A DNA stretch of 64,000 nucleotides from the NCBI GenBank assembly GCA_950096615.1, contig CATNCP010000001.1, positions 1 through 64,000 of the forward strand, read 5' to 3'. Each line of letters opens with the position of its first letter. Position 1 is the first letter of the stretch. The translations under genes and the position numbers were made by a program. This stretch comes from an uncultured Kangiella sp. (GTDB lineage: Bacteria > Pseudomonadota > Gammaproteobacteria > Enterobacterales > Kangiellaceae). Below the pieces are notes generated by a model. That model saw only the letters and a program-made list of their open reading frames with translations. It made no database searches and had not been told where the DNA came from. This document shows positions 1 through 9,725 of the stretch, piece after piece.

Positions 1-2
1 GT

Positions 3-143
3 TGCCTTAATCAGAATTGGTTTCGAAGTCTTGAGGAAGCTAAAAAACAGATAGAGCAGTGGCGTTATCACTACAACTATGAACGCCCACACAGTTAATT
101 AAATTACATGACGCCTGTAGCGTTTGCTAAACGGGCAGCTTAG
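3..143 (+). pseudogene. IS3-family transposase (OrfB) C-terminal remnant
   Basis: Frame 3 reads LNQNWFRSLEEAKKQIEQWR, then HYNYERPHS, a stop, and LNYMTPVAFAKRAA followed by TAG. This is the typical end of the DDE integrase domain of an IS3-group OrfB, where family members usually have PHSSLNYMTP. The in-frame TAA at 96-98 sits at one of those serines, so the reading frame is broken. The 5' part lies outside the window, so it cannot be told whether the rest is intact. No terminal inverted repeat was identified after the stop. It is probably a dead insertion-sequence relic. Confidence 0.8.
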
Positions 144-420
144 AATGAAAATCTCATCAAAGCCATGGTACTAATGTAGGGGAAAGGTCAGTAGCGATAT
201 ATTTTCAGTGAGGCTATTAAGACGAACATCTAAATTCTGCACAAATTATATAGAGAAATTGTTGTATTACACATATTGTTAAGAGATTAACTTGTAAATA
301 ATACAACTAAAAACCATCATTTGAGTCATATTTATAGGAAGTTTCAATAGGTTAGCTAATCGAAAAACACATGCTTCTACACCTACTTTATTAGCTCTAT
401 TCCAAAACTAGTTATACAGC

Positions 421-1044
421 ATGCTAGATACCACATTATTACTGCTCTTTATTCCCACTTTCCTTGTGATCTCTGCCACGCCAGGCATGTGCATGACCCT
501 TTCTTTGACGCTGGGTATGAGTATTGGTGTTCGACGCACTATGTATATGATGTGGGGAGAGTTGATTGGCGTAGCACTTGTTTCAGTGTTAGCGGTTGTC
601 GGTGTTGCTAGCATCATGCTGAATTACCCGTCGGCCTTTATGATTTTAAAATACGGTGGCGGCGCTTATCTAATTTACCTTGGGATACAGATGTGGCGTT
701 CTCGCGGAAAGATGGCCATCGAGCTGGGCGATCACAGCCCCAAGAATGTGTCCGGACGTCAATTGGCGACGCAAGGTTTTGTTACTGCGATCGCGAACCC
801 TAAAGGCTGGGCTTTTACCGTGTCTTTATTACCTTCATTTATTAACCCTGAACTGCCGATGCCACCACAACTCGCGGCCTTGGTTGTGATCATATTGTTA
901 AGTGAATTTACGTTTTTGATGCTCTATGCCACAGGTGGAAAGACTTTAAGACGAGTTTTGCAGCGCAGCGATAATGTTCGACTCATTAACCGATTATCTG
1001 GCAGTTTAATGATGGTCGTTGGTATCTGGTTGGCGTTGGGTTAG
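421..1044 (+). CDS. LysE/RhtB-family amino-acid exporter
   Basis: The 207-aa product is an inner-membrane protein with about six hydrophobic segments. Its N-terminal ATPGMCMTLSLTLGMSIG corresponds to the conserved PGP-containing signature of the LysE/RhtB translocator family, and the central ANPKGW motif is also typical. These proteins export amino acids or related metabolites by proton antiport; the substrate cannot be deduced here. Length is normal for the family. The ATG at 421 has no clear Shine-Dalgarno sequence. The gene stands alone between the IS3 remnant and a convergent small gene. Confidence 0.85.
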   Translation: MLDTTLLLLFIPTFLVISATPGMCMTLSLTLGMSIGVRRTMYMMWGELIGVALVSVLAVVGVASIMLNYPSAFMILKYGGGAYLIYLGIQMWRSRGKMAIELGDHSPKNVSGRQLATQGFVTAIANPKGWAFTVSLLPSFINPELPMPPQLAALVVIILLSEFTFLMLYATGGKTLRRVLQRSDNVRLINRLSGSLMMVVGIWLALG

Positions 1045-1112
1045 TGATAGCTAGGCGTAATAAAGCACATTGAAAGTAATTTTGAGTGCAAAATAATACT
1101 ATTTGTTTATAA

Positions 1113-1142
1113 ATAAAAAAGGGCAAATTAATGCCCTTCTTC
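1113..1142. terminator. Bidirectional Rho-independent terminator
   Basis: The stem AAGGGCA/TGCCCTT encloses a short A/T loop. It is flanked by an A-run on the left, read as a U-run on the minus strand, and by TTCTTCTT on the right. It lies between convergent genes and probably ends the DUF1328 gene on the minus strand and, less strongly, the LysE gene. Confidence 0.75.
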
Positions 1143-1165
1143 TTGATTCATTCTAGCTAGTATAG

Positions 1166-1330
1166 CTACTTCCCTTTAATTAAATGCATAACTGCAGAAA
1201 TAACTAGCAGTACTAGAAAGATATAAAAAATAATTTTTGCAATTCCTGCTGCTGAACCAGCAATACCACCAAATCCTAATGCCGCAGCAACTAATGCGAT
1301 AACTAAAAATATCAAGGCATAACGTAACAT
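1166..1330 (-). CDS. DUF1328 (UPF0391, YtjA-like) small membrane protein
   Basis: This gene is absent from the supplied ORF track because it is short. The minus strand encodes 54 residues beginning [20 protein letters not shown] and ending HLIKGK. Two hydrophobic segments with a glycine/alanine-rich turn ([15 protein letters not shown]) between them match the UPF0391/DUF1328 family of small inner-membrane proteins. AGGAGA stands seven bases before the ATG. Function in the family is unknown; members are often linked to stress-responsive expression. It is a single gene followed by a good terminator. Confidence 0.9.
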   Translation of the reverse strand: MLRYALIFLVIALVAAALGFGGIAGSAAGIAKIIFYIFLVLLVISAVMHLIKGK

Positions 1331-1577
1331 AAGTATCTCCTATACATTTAAAATTGATGTGTGGTCATCCGCTTGCTGAATCCCACAATAACCAAACTCT
1401 AAGACCAATACAAATGATAAGTTGTTAAAAAATGTCAAATAGAAATGGTGTAACTGCTAAATTTGCAAGTCTATTTAGCAGCTTCAATGCACAGCCTGCT
1501 CTATCTATTACTATAATTTATTACTGCAACCTATATTAAGGTATGCCTGTATTTATAGGACAATTTTTGTTGTGGGT

Positions 1578-2012
1578 TTAGCTAATGACAATGCTCGTCA
1601 CGACAAAGTATCGTAAGAACTTGCCTGCTGTGACAAGAATGACAAACCACAGAAGATTCACACGTAAGATTCCTGCAATAACCGTTAACGGATCACCAAT
1701 TACGGGTACCCACGCGAAGAGTAATGCGGCTAGGCCATATTTATTAAACCGCCCCTCTGCTTTTTCAAATTCCGCTTCAGACATTCTTAACCACTTTTGC
1801 ACAACGGCTTTACTTGCCCAAAATCCTAATCCGTAATTGGTTAAAGCGCCGAGCACATTGCCGATAGTTGCAATGATAACTAGAAGCTCTGGTGATAAGT
1901 CATTAAGCAGTAAGCTTGTCAGAACTAGCTCAGAACTGAGGGGTAAAATAGTAGCTGCTAGAAAACTGATAACAAACAGCCCTAAGTAACCGTAATCGAT
2001 GAAAAGATCCAT
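1578..2012 (-). CDS. YqaA-like (VTT/DedA-related) membrane protein
   Basis: The 144-aa membrane protein starts MDLFIDYGYLGLFVISFLAA and carries the GNVLGALTNYGLGFW and WVPVIGDPLTVIAG segments typical of the YqaA branch of the SNARE-associated/VTT (DedA) superfamily. These polytopic proteins are linked to membrane homeostasis, possibly lipid translocation; the YqaA branch itself has no firm function. Length matches the family (about 140-150 aa). No strong ribosome binding site is visible. A short gap separates it from oadB. Confidence 0.8.
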   Translation of the reverse strand: MDLFIDYGYLGLFVISFLAATILPLSSELVLTSLLLNDLSPELLVIIATIGNVLGALTNYGLGFWASKAVVQKWLRMSEAEFEKAEGRFNKYGLAALLFAWVPVIGDPLTVIAGILRVNLLWFVILVTAGKFLRYFVVTSIVIS

Positions 2013-2080
2013 GCTAAATTAAGTTAGGTACCCTCGCACAGCCCTGGCTATATACGAGGGCGAACCTATAAACTTTAAGC

Positions 2081-3379
2081 TTAACCAGCTAATGCCAACA
2101 GCACACCAGCGGCTACGGCTGAGCCGATAACCCCTGCTACATTTGGTCCCATGGCATGCATCAACAAGAAGTTATGATGATTGGCTTGTAACCCTACTTT
2201 GTTGACCACCCGCGCAGCCATTGGTACTGCTGAAACACCGGCAGCACCTATCAGTGGATTGATAGGATTTTTACTGAATTTGCTCAACACCTTAGCCATT
2301 AAGACACCGCACGCAGTACCAATAGCAAAGGCTACTGCGCCCAAGCCTAAGATACCTAAGGTTTCAAGAGCCAGAAACTTTTCTGCAACCAGTTTTGAAC
2401 CTACGCTTAAGCCTAGGAATATAGTGACTATGTTAATCAATGAGTTTTGTGCAGTGTTACTGAGACGATCAACCACCCCACACTCACGCATTAAATTACC
2501 TAAGCAAAACATCCCGATCAGCGGTGAAGCCGACGGTAAAAACACGACACAGAGAACCAGTACCATCAGTGGAAAAATAATTTTTTCTTTTTTGCTGACG
2601 TGACGCAGCTGTTTCATTTCTATTTTACGCTCTTCTTTTGTGGTGAAGAGTTTCATGATCGGTGGCTGAATAATAGGGACTAAAGCCATGTATGAATATG
2701 CTGCAACAGCAATCGCTCCAAGAAGCTCTGGCGCTAATTTTGATGCTAAGAATATCGCTGTAGGTCCGTCTGCCCCGCCAATGATAGCAATGGCAGAGGC
2801 GTCTTGAAGCGTGAACTCAAAGCCAGGAACAGAGTTAAGCGCAATAGCGCCTAATAGCGTTGCAAAAATACCAAACTGGGCGGCAGCACCTAAGAATACT
2901 GTACGAGGGTTAGCGATAAGAGCGCCAAAGTCGGTCATGGCCCCTACCCCCATGAAAATAAGTAGTGGCGCGGCACCACTCGCAATAGCAATAGTATAAA
3001 AGTTATACAGCATGCCATTGGCGAAACCTGCGTCTCTGGCGAGCTGCATACTGGCTAGACTGCCAGCTTGATTTGCATCATGGTAAGCGTTTAACAATTG
3101 AGTCGTATCGACAAACTCAACCTTTAGTGCACCAGCTATGGCTTGCATCACTTCCGGCTGAGCTACGTAAATCGCGTTCTCAACGGCATCTAACGCTAGG
3201 CCAGCGTTTGGGATGTTCGCCAGTATGCCGCCGAAACCGATGGGGACTAATAATAAAGGCTCAAACTTTTTCGAGATAGCTAGATAGAGTAATAGAAACC
3301 CTATGCCAACCATAACCAATTGACCCCATGTGAAATTAGCAACGCCTGTGTCTTGCCAAAGTTTTAATAAGCCGTCCAT
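2081..3379 (-). CDS. oadB: Oxaloacetate decarboxylase beta subunit (Na+ pump membrane subunit)
   Basis: The 432-aa protein has about nine to eleven membrane segments. It contains the family hallmark [20 protein letters not shown] and the cytoplasmic loop with [13 protein letters not shown]. In this enzyme class the beta subunit decarboxylates carboxybiotin on the alpha subunit and couples this to sodium export. It is the last gene of a gamma-alpha-beta operon, which fixes it as the oxaloacetate (rather than glutaconyl- or methylmalonyl-CoA) version. Length is typical. The ATG start has a GAGAAG-like sequence upstream. Confidence 0.93.
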   Translation of the reverse strand: MDGLLKLWQDTGVANFTWGQLVMVGIGFLLLYLAISKKFEPLLLVPIGFGGILANIPNAGLALDAVENAIYVAQPEVMQAIAGALKVEFVDTTQLLNAYHDANQAGSLASMQLARDAGFANGMLYNFYTIAIASGAAPLLIFMGVGAMTDFGALIANPRTVFLGAAAQFGIFATLLGAIALNSVPGFEFTLQDASAIAIIGGADGPTAIFLASKLAPELLGAIAVAAYSYMALVPIIQPPIMKLFTTKEERKIEMKQLRHVSKKEKIIFPLMVLVLCVVFLPSASPLIGMFCLGNLMRECGVVDRLSNTAQNSLINIVTIFLGLSVGSKLVAEKFLALETLGILGLGAVAFAIGTACGVLMAKVLSKFSKNPINPLIGAAGVSAVPMAARVVNKVGLQANHHNFLLMHAMGPNVAGVIGSAVAAGVLLALAG

Positions 3380-3415
3380 TAATCTTCTCGCTTAATTTAT
3401 TATTTCTGGGTGCGT

Positions 3416-5218
3416 TTACAAATTCACTAGAGGCGTACCAACGCTAACGGAGTCGCCTTCTGAGACCAATATTTCAGACACAACACCGGCGTTTACTGCC
3501 TTTACCTCGGTTTCCATTTTCATCGCTTCTAAAGTGATCAAGGTTTGACCGGCTTCAACCTGAGCGCCGACTTTAGTTTCAACTTTGAAAATATTACCAG
3601 CCATTGGAGCTTCGAGGGTTTCGCCATTTGATTCACTTGCTGAAGGCTTTGCAGTATCGTTTTCTTGTGACGCTTGCGATGACTTGATATCGGCTATCTG
3701 CCCATCTGGCGCAACCGTAACCGAGTAATTTTTACCGTTAACTGACACCTGATATGACTCAGGTCCTGACATCGAAGAGCTCGTCGCTGAAGACTGACTG
3801 ACACTATCTTCATTAGATTCAGAGTCGTTACTCGGTGCTGGCTCAAATGCTTCTGGATTGCCTTTGTTTTTAAGGAACTTAAGCCCAATCTGTGGAAATA
3901 AAGCGTAAGTAAGCACATTGTCAATTAACTCGCCTTCAAGGCTAATGTTCTCTTTTTCCGCAATCTCAACTAACTCGTCGCTTAACCGTTCAAGTTCTGG
4001 CTCCAACAAATTAGCCGGACGCTCAGTGATAACCTCTTCACCTTCTAGTACAAGCTGCTGTAGCTGTTCATTCACAGGTGCAGGTGACGCGCCATACTCA
4101 CCTCTTAATACCCCAGACGTTTCTTTACTGATGCTTTTGTAACGCTCGCCCGTTAAGACATTGAGTACAGCCTGTGTGCCAACGATTTGCGAGGTTGGAG
4201 TCACTAAAGGTATATAGCCCAAGTCTTTGCGTACTTTGGGGATTTCTGCCAAGACTTCATCAAACTTATCTTCTGCGCCCTGCTCTTTTAGCTGACTTTC
4301 CATATTGGTCAACATGCCGCCAGGAACTTGCGAACGTAAAATACGTGAATCGACGCCTTTTAAACTGCCCTCCCACTTGGCGTACTTTGTACGCACATCT
4401 CGAAAGTAAGCTGCAATCTCTTCGAGTAAAGCTAAGTCTAGCCCGGTGTCACGTGAGGTTTCATCAAAAATCGAAACAACGGACTCAGTTGGCGAGTGGC
4501 CATAGGTCATGCTCATGGATGAAATACTGCTATCCACCATATCAACACCTGCTTCGGCAGCTTTCACAATGGTTGCAGTGCTTAGGCCAGTAGTAGCATG
4601 ACAATGTAAAGCAATAGGCACATTGACCGTTTCTTTCAAACGACCGACCAACTCTTCAGCAACATAAGGCTTTAATAAGCCAGCCATGTCTTTGATACAA
4701 ATTGAGTCGGCGCCCATGTCCTCAATTTGCTTGGCCATATCAAGCCACTTATCGATGTTGTGTACCGGACTAACGGTATAAGATAAGGTACCTTGAGCGT
4801 GCTTGCCACAATCCACCGCGGCTTTAATCGCGGTTTTAAAATTACGTGGATCGTTCATTGCATCGAATATACGGAACACATCCATGCCGTTGGCGGCTGC
4901 TCGTTCCACAAACGCTGTGACCACATCATCAGCGTAATGTCGATACCCAAGTATATTTTGTGCGCGGAATAGCATTTGCATTGGCGTGTTCGGCATTGCT
5001 TTTTTCAACTGCCTTAAACGCTCCCAAGGATCCTCGCCAAGATAACGTATACAAGAATCAAAAGTAGCTCCGCCCCAAGTTTCTAATGACCAAAATCCAA
5101 CTTGATCAAGTTTCTCTGCGATAGGAAGCATATCTTCCAAGCGCATTCTGGTGGCAAATAACGATTGATGTGCATCTCTTAAAACAACATCGGTAACTTT
5201 TAATGGCTTATCGTTCAT
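3416..5218 (-). CDS. oadA: Oxaloacetate decarboxylase alpha subunit (biotin carboxyltransferase)
   Basis: The 600-aa protein has an N-terminal HMGL-like carboxyltransferase TIM barrel (about residues 1-300; DVVLRDAHQSLFATRMR, RAQNILGYRHYADD). A PYC_OADA domain follows, then a Ser/Asn-rich linker (about 465-525) and a C-terminal biotinyl domain with LEAMKMETEV, where Lys567 would be biotinylated. It transfers the carboxyl group from oxaloacetate to biotin in the cytoplasm and hands it to OadB. It sits between oadG and oadB with short gaps, so the three are almost certainly one transcript. Confidence 0.95.
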   Translation of the reverse strand: MNDKPLKVTDVVLRDAHQSLFATRMRLEDMLPIAEKLDQVGFWSLETWGGATFDSCIRYLGEDPWERLRQLKKAMPNTPMQMLFRAQNILGYRHYADDVVTAFVERAAANGMDVFRIFDAMNDPRNFKTAIKAAVDCGKHAQGTLSYTVSPVHNIDKWLDMAKQIEDMGADSICIKDMAGLLKPYVAEELVGRLKETVNVPIALHCHATTGLSTATIVKAAEAGVDMVDSSISSMSMTYGHSPTESVVSIFDETSRDTGLDLALLEEIAAYFRDVRTKYAKWEGSLKGVDSRILRSQVPGGMLTNMESQLKEQGAEDKFDEVLAEIPKVRKDLGYIPLVTPTSQIVGTQAVLNVLTGERYKSISKETSGVLRGEYGASPAPVNEQLQQLVLEGEEVITERPANLLEPELERLSDELVEIAEKENISLEGELIDNVLTYALFPQIGLKFLKNKGNPEAFEPAPSNDSESNEDSVSQSSATSSSMSGPESYQVSVNGKNYSVTVAPDGQIADIKSSQASQENDTAKPSASESNGETLEAPMAGNIFKVETKVGAQVEAGQTLITLEAMKMETEVKAVNAGVVSEILVSEGDSVSVGTPLVNL

Positions 5219-5256
5219 TATTTTATTGATCCTTTCAAATTAACTGAGCGCACAAA

Positions 5257-5514
5257 TTATTGGTGCTTATTGATGCTATTTTTATTACGACTGTGTTTAT
5301 TACGGTATTGATGAACAGCAGCGGTAATTGCCGCTACAACGTCATCGTTGGTGTCAGAAGTGTTGTTTGGTTCCGCTGAAGCTAACGCTTCTGGCCAAAA
5401 GCGATTAATGACCTTAGAGGAAATATGGATGCTAATAACCAGCAACGTTAAAAAACAGAACACCGTTGCCATACCGACCAGCATTAATGATAAACCGTTC
5501 ATTAGTTCATTCAT
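5257..5514 (-). CDS. oadG: Oxaloacetate decarboxylase gamma subunit
   Basis: The 85-aa protein has one N-terminal membrane helix (LMLVGMATVFCFLTLLVIS) and a polar tail ending in His/Lys/Asn-rich sequence. This is the standard plan for OadG, which anchors and assembles the complex and binds zinc through its tail. AAGGAG lies five bases before the ATG, a strong site. It is the first gene of oadGAB. Confidence 0.88.
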   Translation of the reverse strand: MNELMNGLSLMLVGMATVFCFLTLLVISIHISSKVINRFWPEALASAEPNNTSDTNDDVVAAITAAVHQYRNKHSRNKNSINKHQ

Positions 5515-5819
5515 GGGAGCTCCTTCAATAACGCATTATTAGAATTTGTTCCAATGCGTATGCTAGCTGCCTTCGCAAGCTTTATTTTAACACTCTAAGG
5601 GATGCAGTTAATCAAGCGCAAAAACTTTTGTCAAATAAGCAGGTGTTATGGGCGGCAAATAGATGTCCATTACTGTTATAGAGTTTTCGAGATTAGCTCG
5701 TCATTTTGTATAAAAATAACAGCTCGAGGGGGATATAAACGAAATTTTAGTACTGCAAGACTAAAACAAGTTTGCCCCCTTCTCTCGCTAACATGTAGGC
5801 TTTCGCTGACATGCGTTGA
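5515..5819. other. Intergenic leader of oadGAB with an inverted repeat
   Basis: No gene is seen in these 305 bases; the plus-strand ORF in the track shows no family features. On the minus strand it is the leader of oadG and also the 3' end of the folE2 operon. The notable content is an interrupted inverted repeat at 5728-5779: GGGGG/CCCCC, AAAC/GTTT and TTTTAGT/ACTAAAA. No U-run follows on the minus strand, so it is not a classical terminator. It may be an RNA structure in the leader or a processed 3' end. Confidence 0.4.
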
Positions 5820-6335
5820 TTACAATTCCAGCTGGTACTTATACTCAGCTTTATTGAGAACAAAACTTTTTGCGTCGTTTGGTTGAATCTCTACCGAGAA
5901 TAGCCAGTGAGATGGCTTCCAAGAGTTTTGCATTTCACTCAGATCAAGTTGTATCAATTGCAATTCATCATAGCTTTCAGGGTATGCTTCTTGGTAGATA
6001 TAAAAGAACTTACCATCTTCTTCAGCGCCAATGAAAGCCAGCTCTTTTGTAAGCGACTGCGTGAGGGAGCCAACTTTTAAATCAACGCTACTCAAGATGT
6101 ACTCCACAAAAGCTTCATTTTTATTGGCTTTGTCGGCATCTGGGTTTGAAGCAAAGTGCTGTTGAACTAAGTGATTGACATCATGCAAATAAAACTTATG
6201 TATGACTTCAATATGCTGAGTACGAGGATTCAACTTTATTGAGGTCTCTGTAGCATCAAGTCGATGTGCTTGTACTGATTGGCAGCTAAGGCCAATCAGT
6301 AGCACACTAAAAGTGTATTGCAGTAATTTCATCAT
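5820..6335 (-). CDS. DUF6702-like exported protein
   Basis: The 171-aa product has a signal peptide (MMKLLQYTFSVLLIGLSCQSVQAHR). The mature part begins with sequence resembling DUF6702 proteins (HRLDATETSIKLNPRTQHIEV; KFYLHDVNHLV). It is probably periplasmic. Function is unknown. The start overlaps the M1 peptidase stop by four bases (ATGA), which indicates translational coupling, and it is the last gene of the operon with the upstream Zur-like box. The family assignment is from recalled motif similarity. Confidence 0.65.
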   Translation of the reverse strand: MMKLLQYTFSVLLIGLSCQSVQAHRLDATETSIKLNPRTQHIEVIHKFYLHDVNHLVQQHFASNPDADKANKNEAFVEYILSSVDLKVGSLTQSLTKELAFIGAEEDGKFFYIYQEAYPESYDELQLIQLDLSEMQNSWKPSHWLFSVEIQPNDAKSFVLNKAEYKYQLEL

Positions 6336-8779
6336 TTTTTATAGGGCTTCGTTTCAGGCTCTTTAGGCTCTGTTTTAATATCGTGCATAATATCTCTCCG
6401 AACTTTTTCTTGGCTTTTCTCAGCTTTGAAAGCTTCTATTCTTGATGGAATTATGCGTCTAGGGTAATGGTTGTTTTCAGTATCAACATCAGCCGTCTCC
6501 CACTTAGGATCAACCACAACTTGCTCTAACTCTTTATCTGTAATGATCAGTTTATTAACCATTCGCGGTGAGCGGCGCCAGATTTCTGCTGGGATATGGA
6601 GCATTTCTTTATCTCCATTGGTGTAAGTTAGCTGCAATAAGATTGGCATCACCAAGCCACCAATATTGGAAAACTGGATGACATAATAGTTCTTGTCTTC
6701 TTTGATGGCACGTTTTAGTGCTTGTCTTTCCCAAGGCTTGAGGTCTGCAAGCATTTGCTCATACTCATTTCGCTCTTTGTTAGTCACAGTAAAGCGGTCA
6801 TGCTCATCATAGAAGTCAGAAACATCTTTGTTTCTTTTTACCCAAGTTTCATTTCCTGCAGCCCTTTCCCTTTCGACAAAAAGTGATACAGGTTTGTCGG
6901 CTTCTTCCTGTCGCAATAAGTCAAACTCCACATCTGGGTTCTTGGTGTCTAATCTAAGCTTATAAACTTTATCTACGGAGATATCGACATGGTCGGTACT
7001 GTAAAACCAACCTCTCCAGAACCAGTCCAGATCAACACCGGATGCTTCTTCCATCGTCCTGAAGAAATCAGAAGGCGTTGGTCTCTTGTACTTCCAGCGC
7101 GTAGCGTATTCCTTAAACGCAAAATCAAATAGCTCACGCCCTAGAATAACTTCACGAAGGATATTGAGAGCTACGGCAGGTTTGGTATAGGCATTAGGTC
7201 CTAGATTCAAAACACTATCAGACTGAGTCATGATCGGAACCTGAACGTCTGATTTCATGTAGCTCACGATATCTCTGGCCTCTACACCCCAGGGAATATT
7301 CGGATCCCACTCACGCCCTGCTACGCCATCTAAAAAGCTATTAAGCCCTTCGTCCATCCAAGTCCATTGGCGCTCGTCAGAGTTCACAATCATAGGAAAG
7401 TAGATATGCCCAACCTCATGGATCACGACACCAATCAAGAAACGTTTTTCTGCTTGAGTGTAAGTTCTCGTACCATCTTCATGCCATGTGGTTCTTGGTC
7501 CGTTGAACGTTATCATCGGGTATTCCATGCCACCAACAGGACCATTTACGCTAATAGATGTCGGGTAAGGGTAATCAAAGGTGAAGCGCTCATAGACTTC
7601 CATGGTGTGGATGACCGACTCAGTCGAGTATTTTTTCCACAAGTCGCCGCCTTCCTTTGGGTAGAAAGACATGGCCATAACAAGTGGCATCTCCTTGCTG
7701 TCTTGATGGTAGCCTTTGGCGTCCCACATAAACTTTCTTGATGATGCCCAGGCAAAATCTCGGACGTTTTCCGCTTTGAAGTTCCACGTTTTTTGCTTAC
7801 TAGTGCCTGAACGTTCATTTTCCAGCGCTTCTTCTGCAGTAACGACGAAAACAGGTCGTTTAGTTTTTTCGGCTTTCTTTAAACGTTCCTTCTGCTTCTG
7901 TGTAAGCACCTCGTCTTCATTCGCTAACACACCAGTAGATGCAACAATATGGTCGGCTGGGACTGTAATAGATACATCATAATCGCCAAATTCTAAGGTA
8001 AACTCACCTCGTCCCAGAAACTCTTTATTGTGCCAAGCTTCGTAATCTGAATAAGCAGCGAGGCGTGGGAACCATTGAGCGACTAGGAAAATATCGTTAC
8101 CGCCCTTTCTCTCATCATCAGGAAAGTGCTCGTAACCTGCTCGCGCTGAAACAGCGTTTTCTTCTAGCAGTTGGTACTTATAATCAAGCTTGAAAACCAC
8201 TGATTGTCCTGGTTCTAATGGCTCTGCGAGATCAATACGCATTTGAGCGCTGTTGATAACGTAATCTAGCGGCTCATCATTGACATCACGCACATTCGAT
8301 ATTTCATAGCCGATGTCATGATCATCTAGCCACTGCTGCGCTCTCAAAGCACCGAAACTGATTTGCGCTGGCGTTTCGGATGTCGGTCCAATGGTCGCAG
8401 GACCTCTACGCCCTATTCCGCCGAAGTCTGACGATAAAGAAGCAATGGAATCCTGCTTAAATTTATTTTGCTCAAGTTGGAGCCATAAATACTTGAGCCG
8501 ATAAGGGGAATTATTATGGTAAGTGACTTTCTGTTTAGCCGTTAGAATGCGCTTAGACTCATCTAGCTTAACATCAATCTTATAATCTACTTGCTGTTGC
8601 CAGTAATCTCGTCCGGGTTCCCCTGCCGCGTTTCTGTAGTCATTGGGCGTGGGTAAAACTTCATCTAACTGTCGAAATTTGTCTTCAAAATCGCCCTTAG
8701 TTTGTTTTATGGCAGAGTGCGCTATACCACTAAAAAATACACAAAAAAGAAAAGCTAATCTAAACATTAATTGCCCCAT
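6332..8779 (-). CDS. M1-family zinc metallopeptidase, exported
   Basis: The 815-aa protein has an N-terminal signal peptide (MFRLAFLFCVFFSGIAHSA). The M1 zinc site is complete: HEVGH with His454, Glu455 and His458, and the third ligand Glu477 in WMDEGLNSF. GGMEYP at about 416-421 stands in place of the GAMEN exopeptidase motif. The family cleaves peptides, usually from the amino end. An internal ATG (8767) directly before the signal peptide may be the true start. It is close behind folE2 and overlaps the DUF6702 gene. A zinc enzyme in a probable zinc-starvation operon is notable; it could free or scavenge peptide-bound zinc, but that is inference. Confidence 0.88.
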   Translation of the reverse strand: MGQLMFRLAFLFCVFFSGIAHSAIKQTKGDFEDKFRQLDEVLPTPNDYRNAAGEPGRDYWQQQVDYKIDVKLDESKRILTAKQKVTYHNNSPYRLKYLWLQLEQNKFKQDSIASLSSDFGGIGRRGPATIGPTSETPAQISFGALRAQQWLDDHDIGYEISNVRDVNDEPLDYVINSAQMRIDLAEPLEPGQSVVFKLDYKYQLLEENAVSARAGYEHFPDDERKGGNDIFLVAQWFPRLAAYSDYEAWHNKEFLGRGEFTLEFGDYDVSITVPADHIVASTGVLANEDEVLTQKQKERLKKAEKTKRPVFVVTAEEALENERSGTSKQKTWNFKAENVRDFAWASSRKFMWDAKGYHQDSKEMPLVMAMSFYPKEGGDLWKKYSTESVIHTMEVYERFTFDYPYPTSISVNGPVGGMEYPMITFNGPRTTWHEDGTRTYTQAEKRFLIGVVIHEVGHIYFPMIVNSDERQWTWMDEGLNSFLDGVAGREWDPNIPWGVEARDIVSYMKSDVQVPIMTQSDSVLNLGPNAYTKPAVALNILREVILGRELFDFAFKEYATRWKYKRPTPSDFFRTMEEASGVDLDWFWRGWFYSTDHVDISVDKVYKLRLDTKNPDVEFDLLRQEEADKPVSLFVERERAAGNETWVKRNKDVSDFYDEHDRFTVTNKERNEYEQMLADLKPWERQALKRAIKEDKNYYVIQFSNIGGLVMPILLQLTYTNGDKEMLHIPAEIWRRSPRMVNKLIITDKELEQVVVDPKWETADVDTENNHYPRRIIPSRIEAFKAEKSQEKVRRDIMHDIKTEPKEPETKPYKK

Positions 8780-8787
8780 ATTAAATT

Positions 8788-9690
8788 TTAAGAATTTTTC
8801 TGATCGATCACGACTGCATTATGTGCATGTAAACTTTCTTGGTGTTCAACTTTTAACCAGTAGTCAACAATACAAGGCGTTTTATTCAAATATTGCTTTA
8901 TTCGTCTTGCAGCATCTTCACAAAACATTAAGTTTTCGCCGTTTAATCGTGCAAATTCCTGCTCATCGACTCTTTTAACAACGGCCTGAACAGGAGTGCC
9001 TATAATATTTTCTAACTCTATAATAAGTGACTCAAAACTCGGGAACTCATCTTGCCCAAGTTTGAGTTTCAAGTATACGTATGAGCGTTGACTATGCGGT
9101 GTTGCGAAAGCATTGTCTGCAGACTCAATCCATGCCAGAAGCTCTGCCTTATTGACACTTTCCGCTTCGGGGAATTGGCTATCTATGGCACGACTGTATA
9201 GTTGTCGTGCTAAGGATGCGGAGCAAGGACAAGTACTTGAGTAAGGGATGGTTAGCTCTAACTCGTACGCACTTTGGCCATCTTTTTCTTCCGCAGTAAC
9301 AGCTACTGTATAGTTTTGAAAACCAACGTTTTGACTCAGTAAGGATTCTTTCTCTAGGAGCAGTTCAAAGTCTAATCGAACCTTTGCTCCTTTGCTGATC
9401 CCTTCTTGGGAGTCTATCGACTGCGCTATTAAACCATCTAATGAAGGCTTATCACAGGGTAGTGAGACTAATTTATTCACTACCTTATGCAATCTAGACA
9501 TATGAATCCCTTTTGCAGCAGCATTGTCTAGACTGACAAAGATAGAAGCGCGAGCGTTTACAGCTTGGGAGCCAACATTTGTGTCTACTTGTAAGGGTAT
9601 GGCAATACCCTCCATCCCAACCCAGTTTAAGTTTAAGGAACTTTCTACCTTTTCGAACGTGGTGATATCCGGTAATTCTTCTTTGAGCAT
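8788..9690 (-). CDS. folE2: GTP cyclohydrolase IB (FolE2 type)
   Basis: The 300-aa protein matches GTP cyclohydrolase I type 2 along its length: PDITTFEKVESSLNLNWVGM at the N-terminus and the STCPCSASLARQ active-site segment with Cys154 and Cys156. It converts GTP to dihydroneopterin triphosphate for folate synthesis. Unlike FolE it does not depend strictly on zinc, and in many proteobacteria it is induced by zinc shortage through Zur. The near-consensus Zur palindrome upstream of the preceding gene fits that role. It lies between the merC-like gene and the M1 peptidase on one strand with small gaps. Confidence 0.93.
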   Translation of the reverse strand: MLKEELPDITTFEKVESSLNLNWVGMEGIAIPLQVDTNVGSQAVNARASIFVSLDNAAAKGIHMSRLHKVVNKLVSLPCDKPSLDGLIAQSIDSQEGISKGAKVRLDFELLLEKESLLSQNVGFQNYTVAVTAEEKDGQSAYELELTIPYSSTCPCSASLARQLYSRAIDSQFPEAESVNKAELLAWIESADNAFATPHSQRSYVYLKLKLGQDEFPSFESLIIELENIIGTPVQAVVKRVDEQEFARLNGENLMFCEDAARRIKQYLNKTPCIVDYWLKVEHQESLHAHNAVVIDQKNS

Positions 9691-9725
9691 AGTATTCGGC
9701 CTGTTACTTGAATGTAATCCACTTG

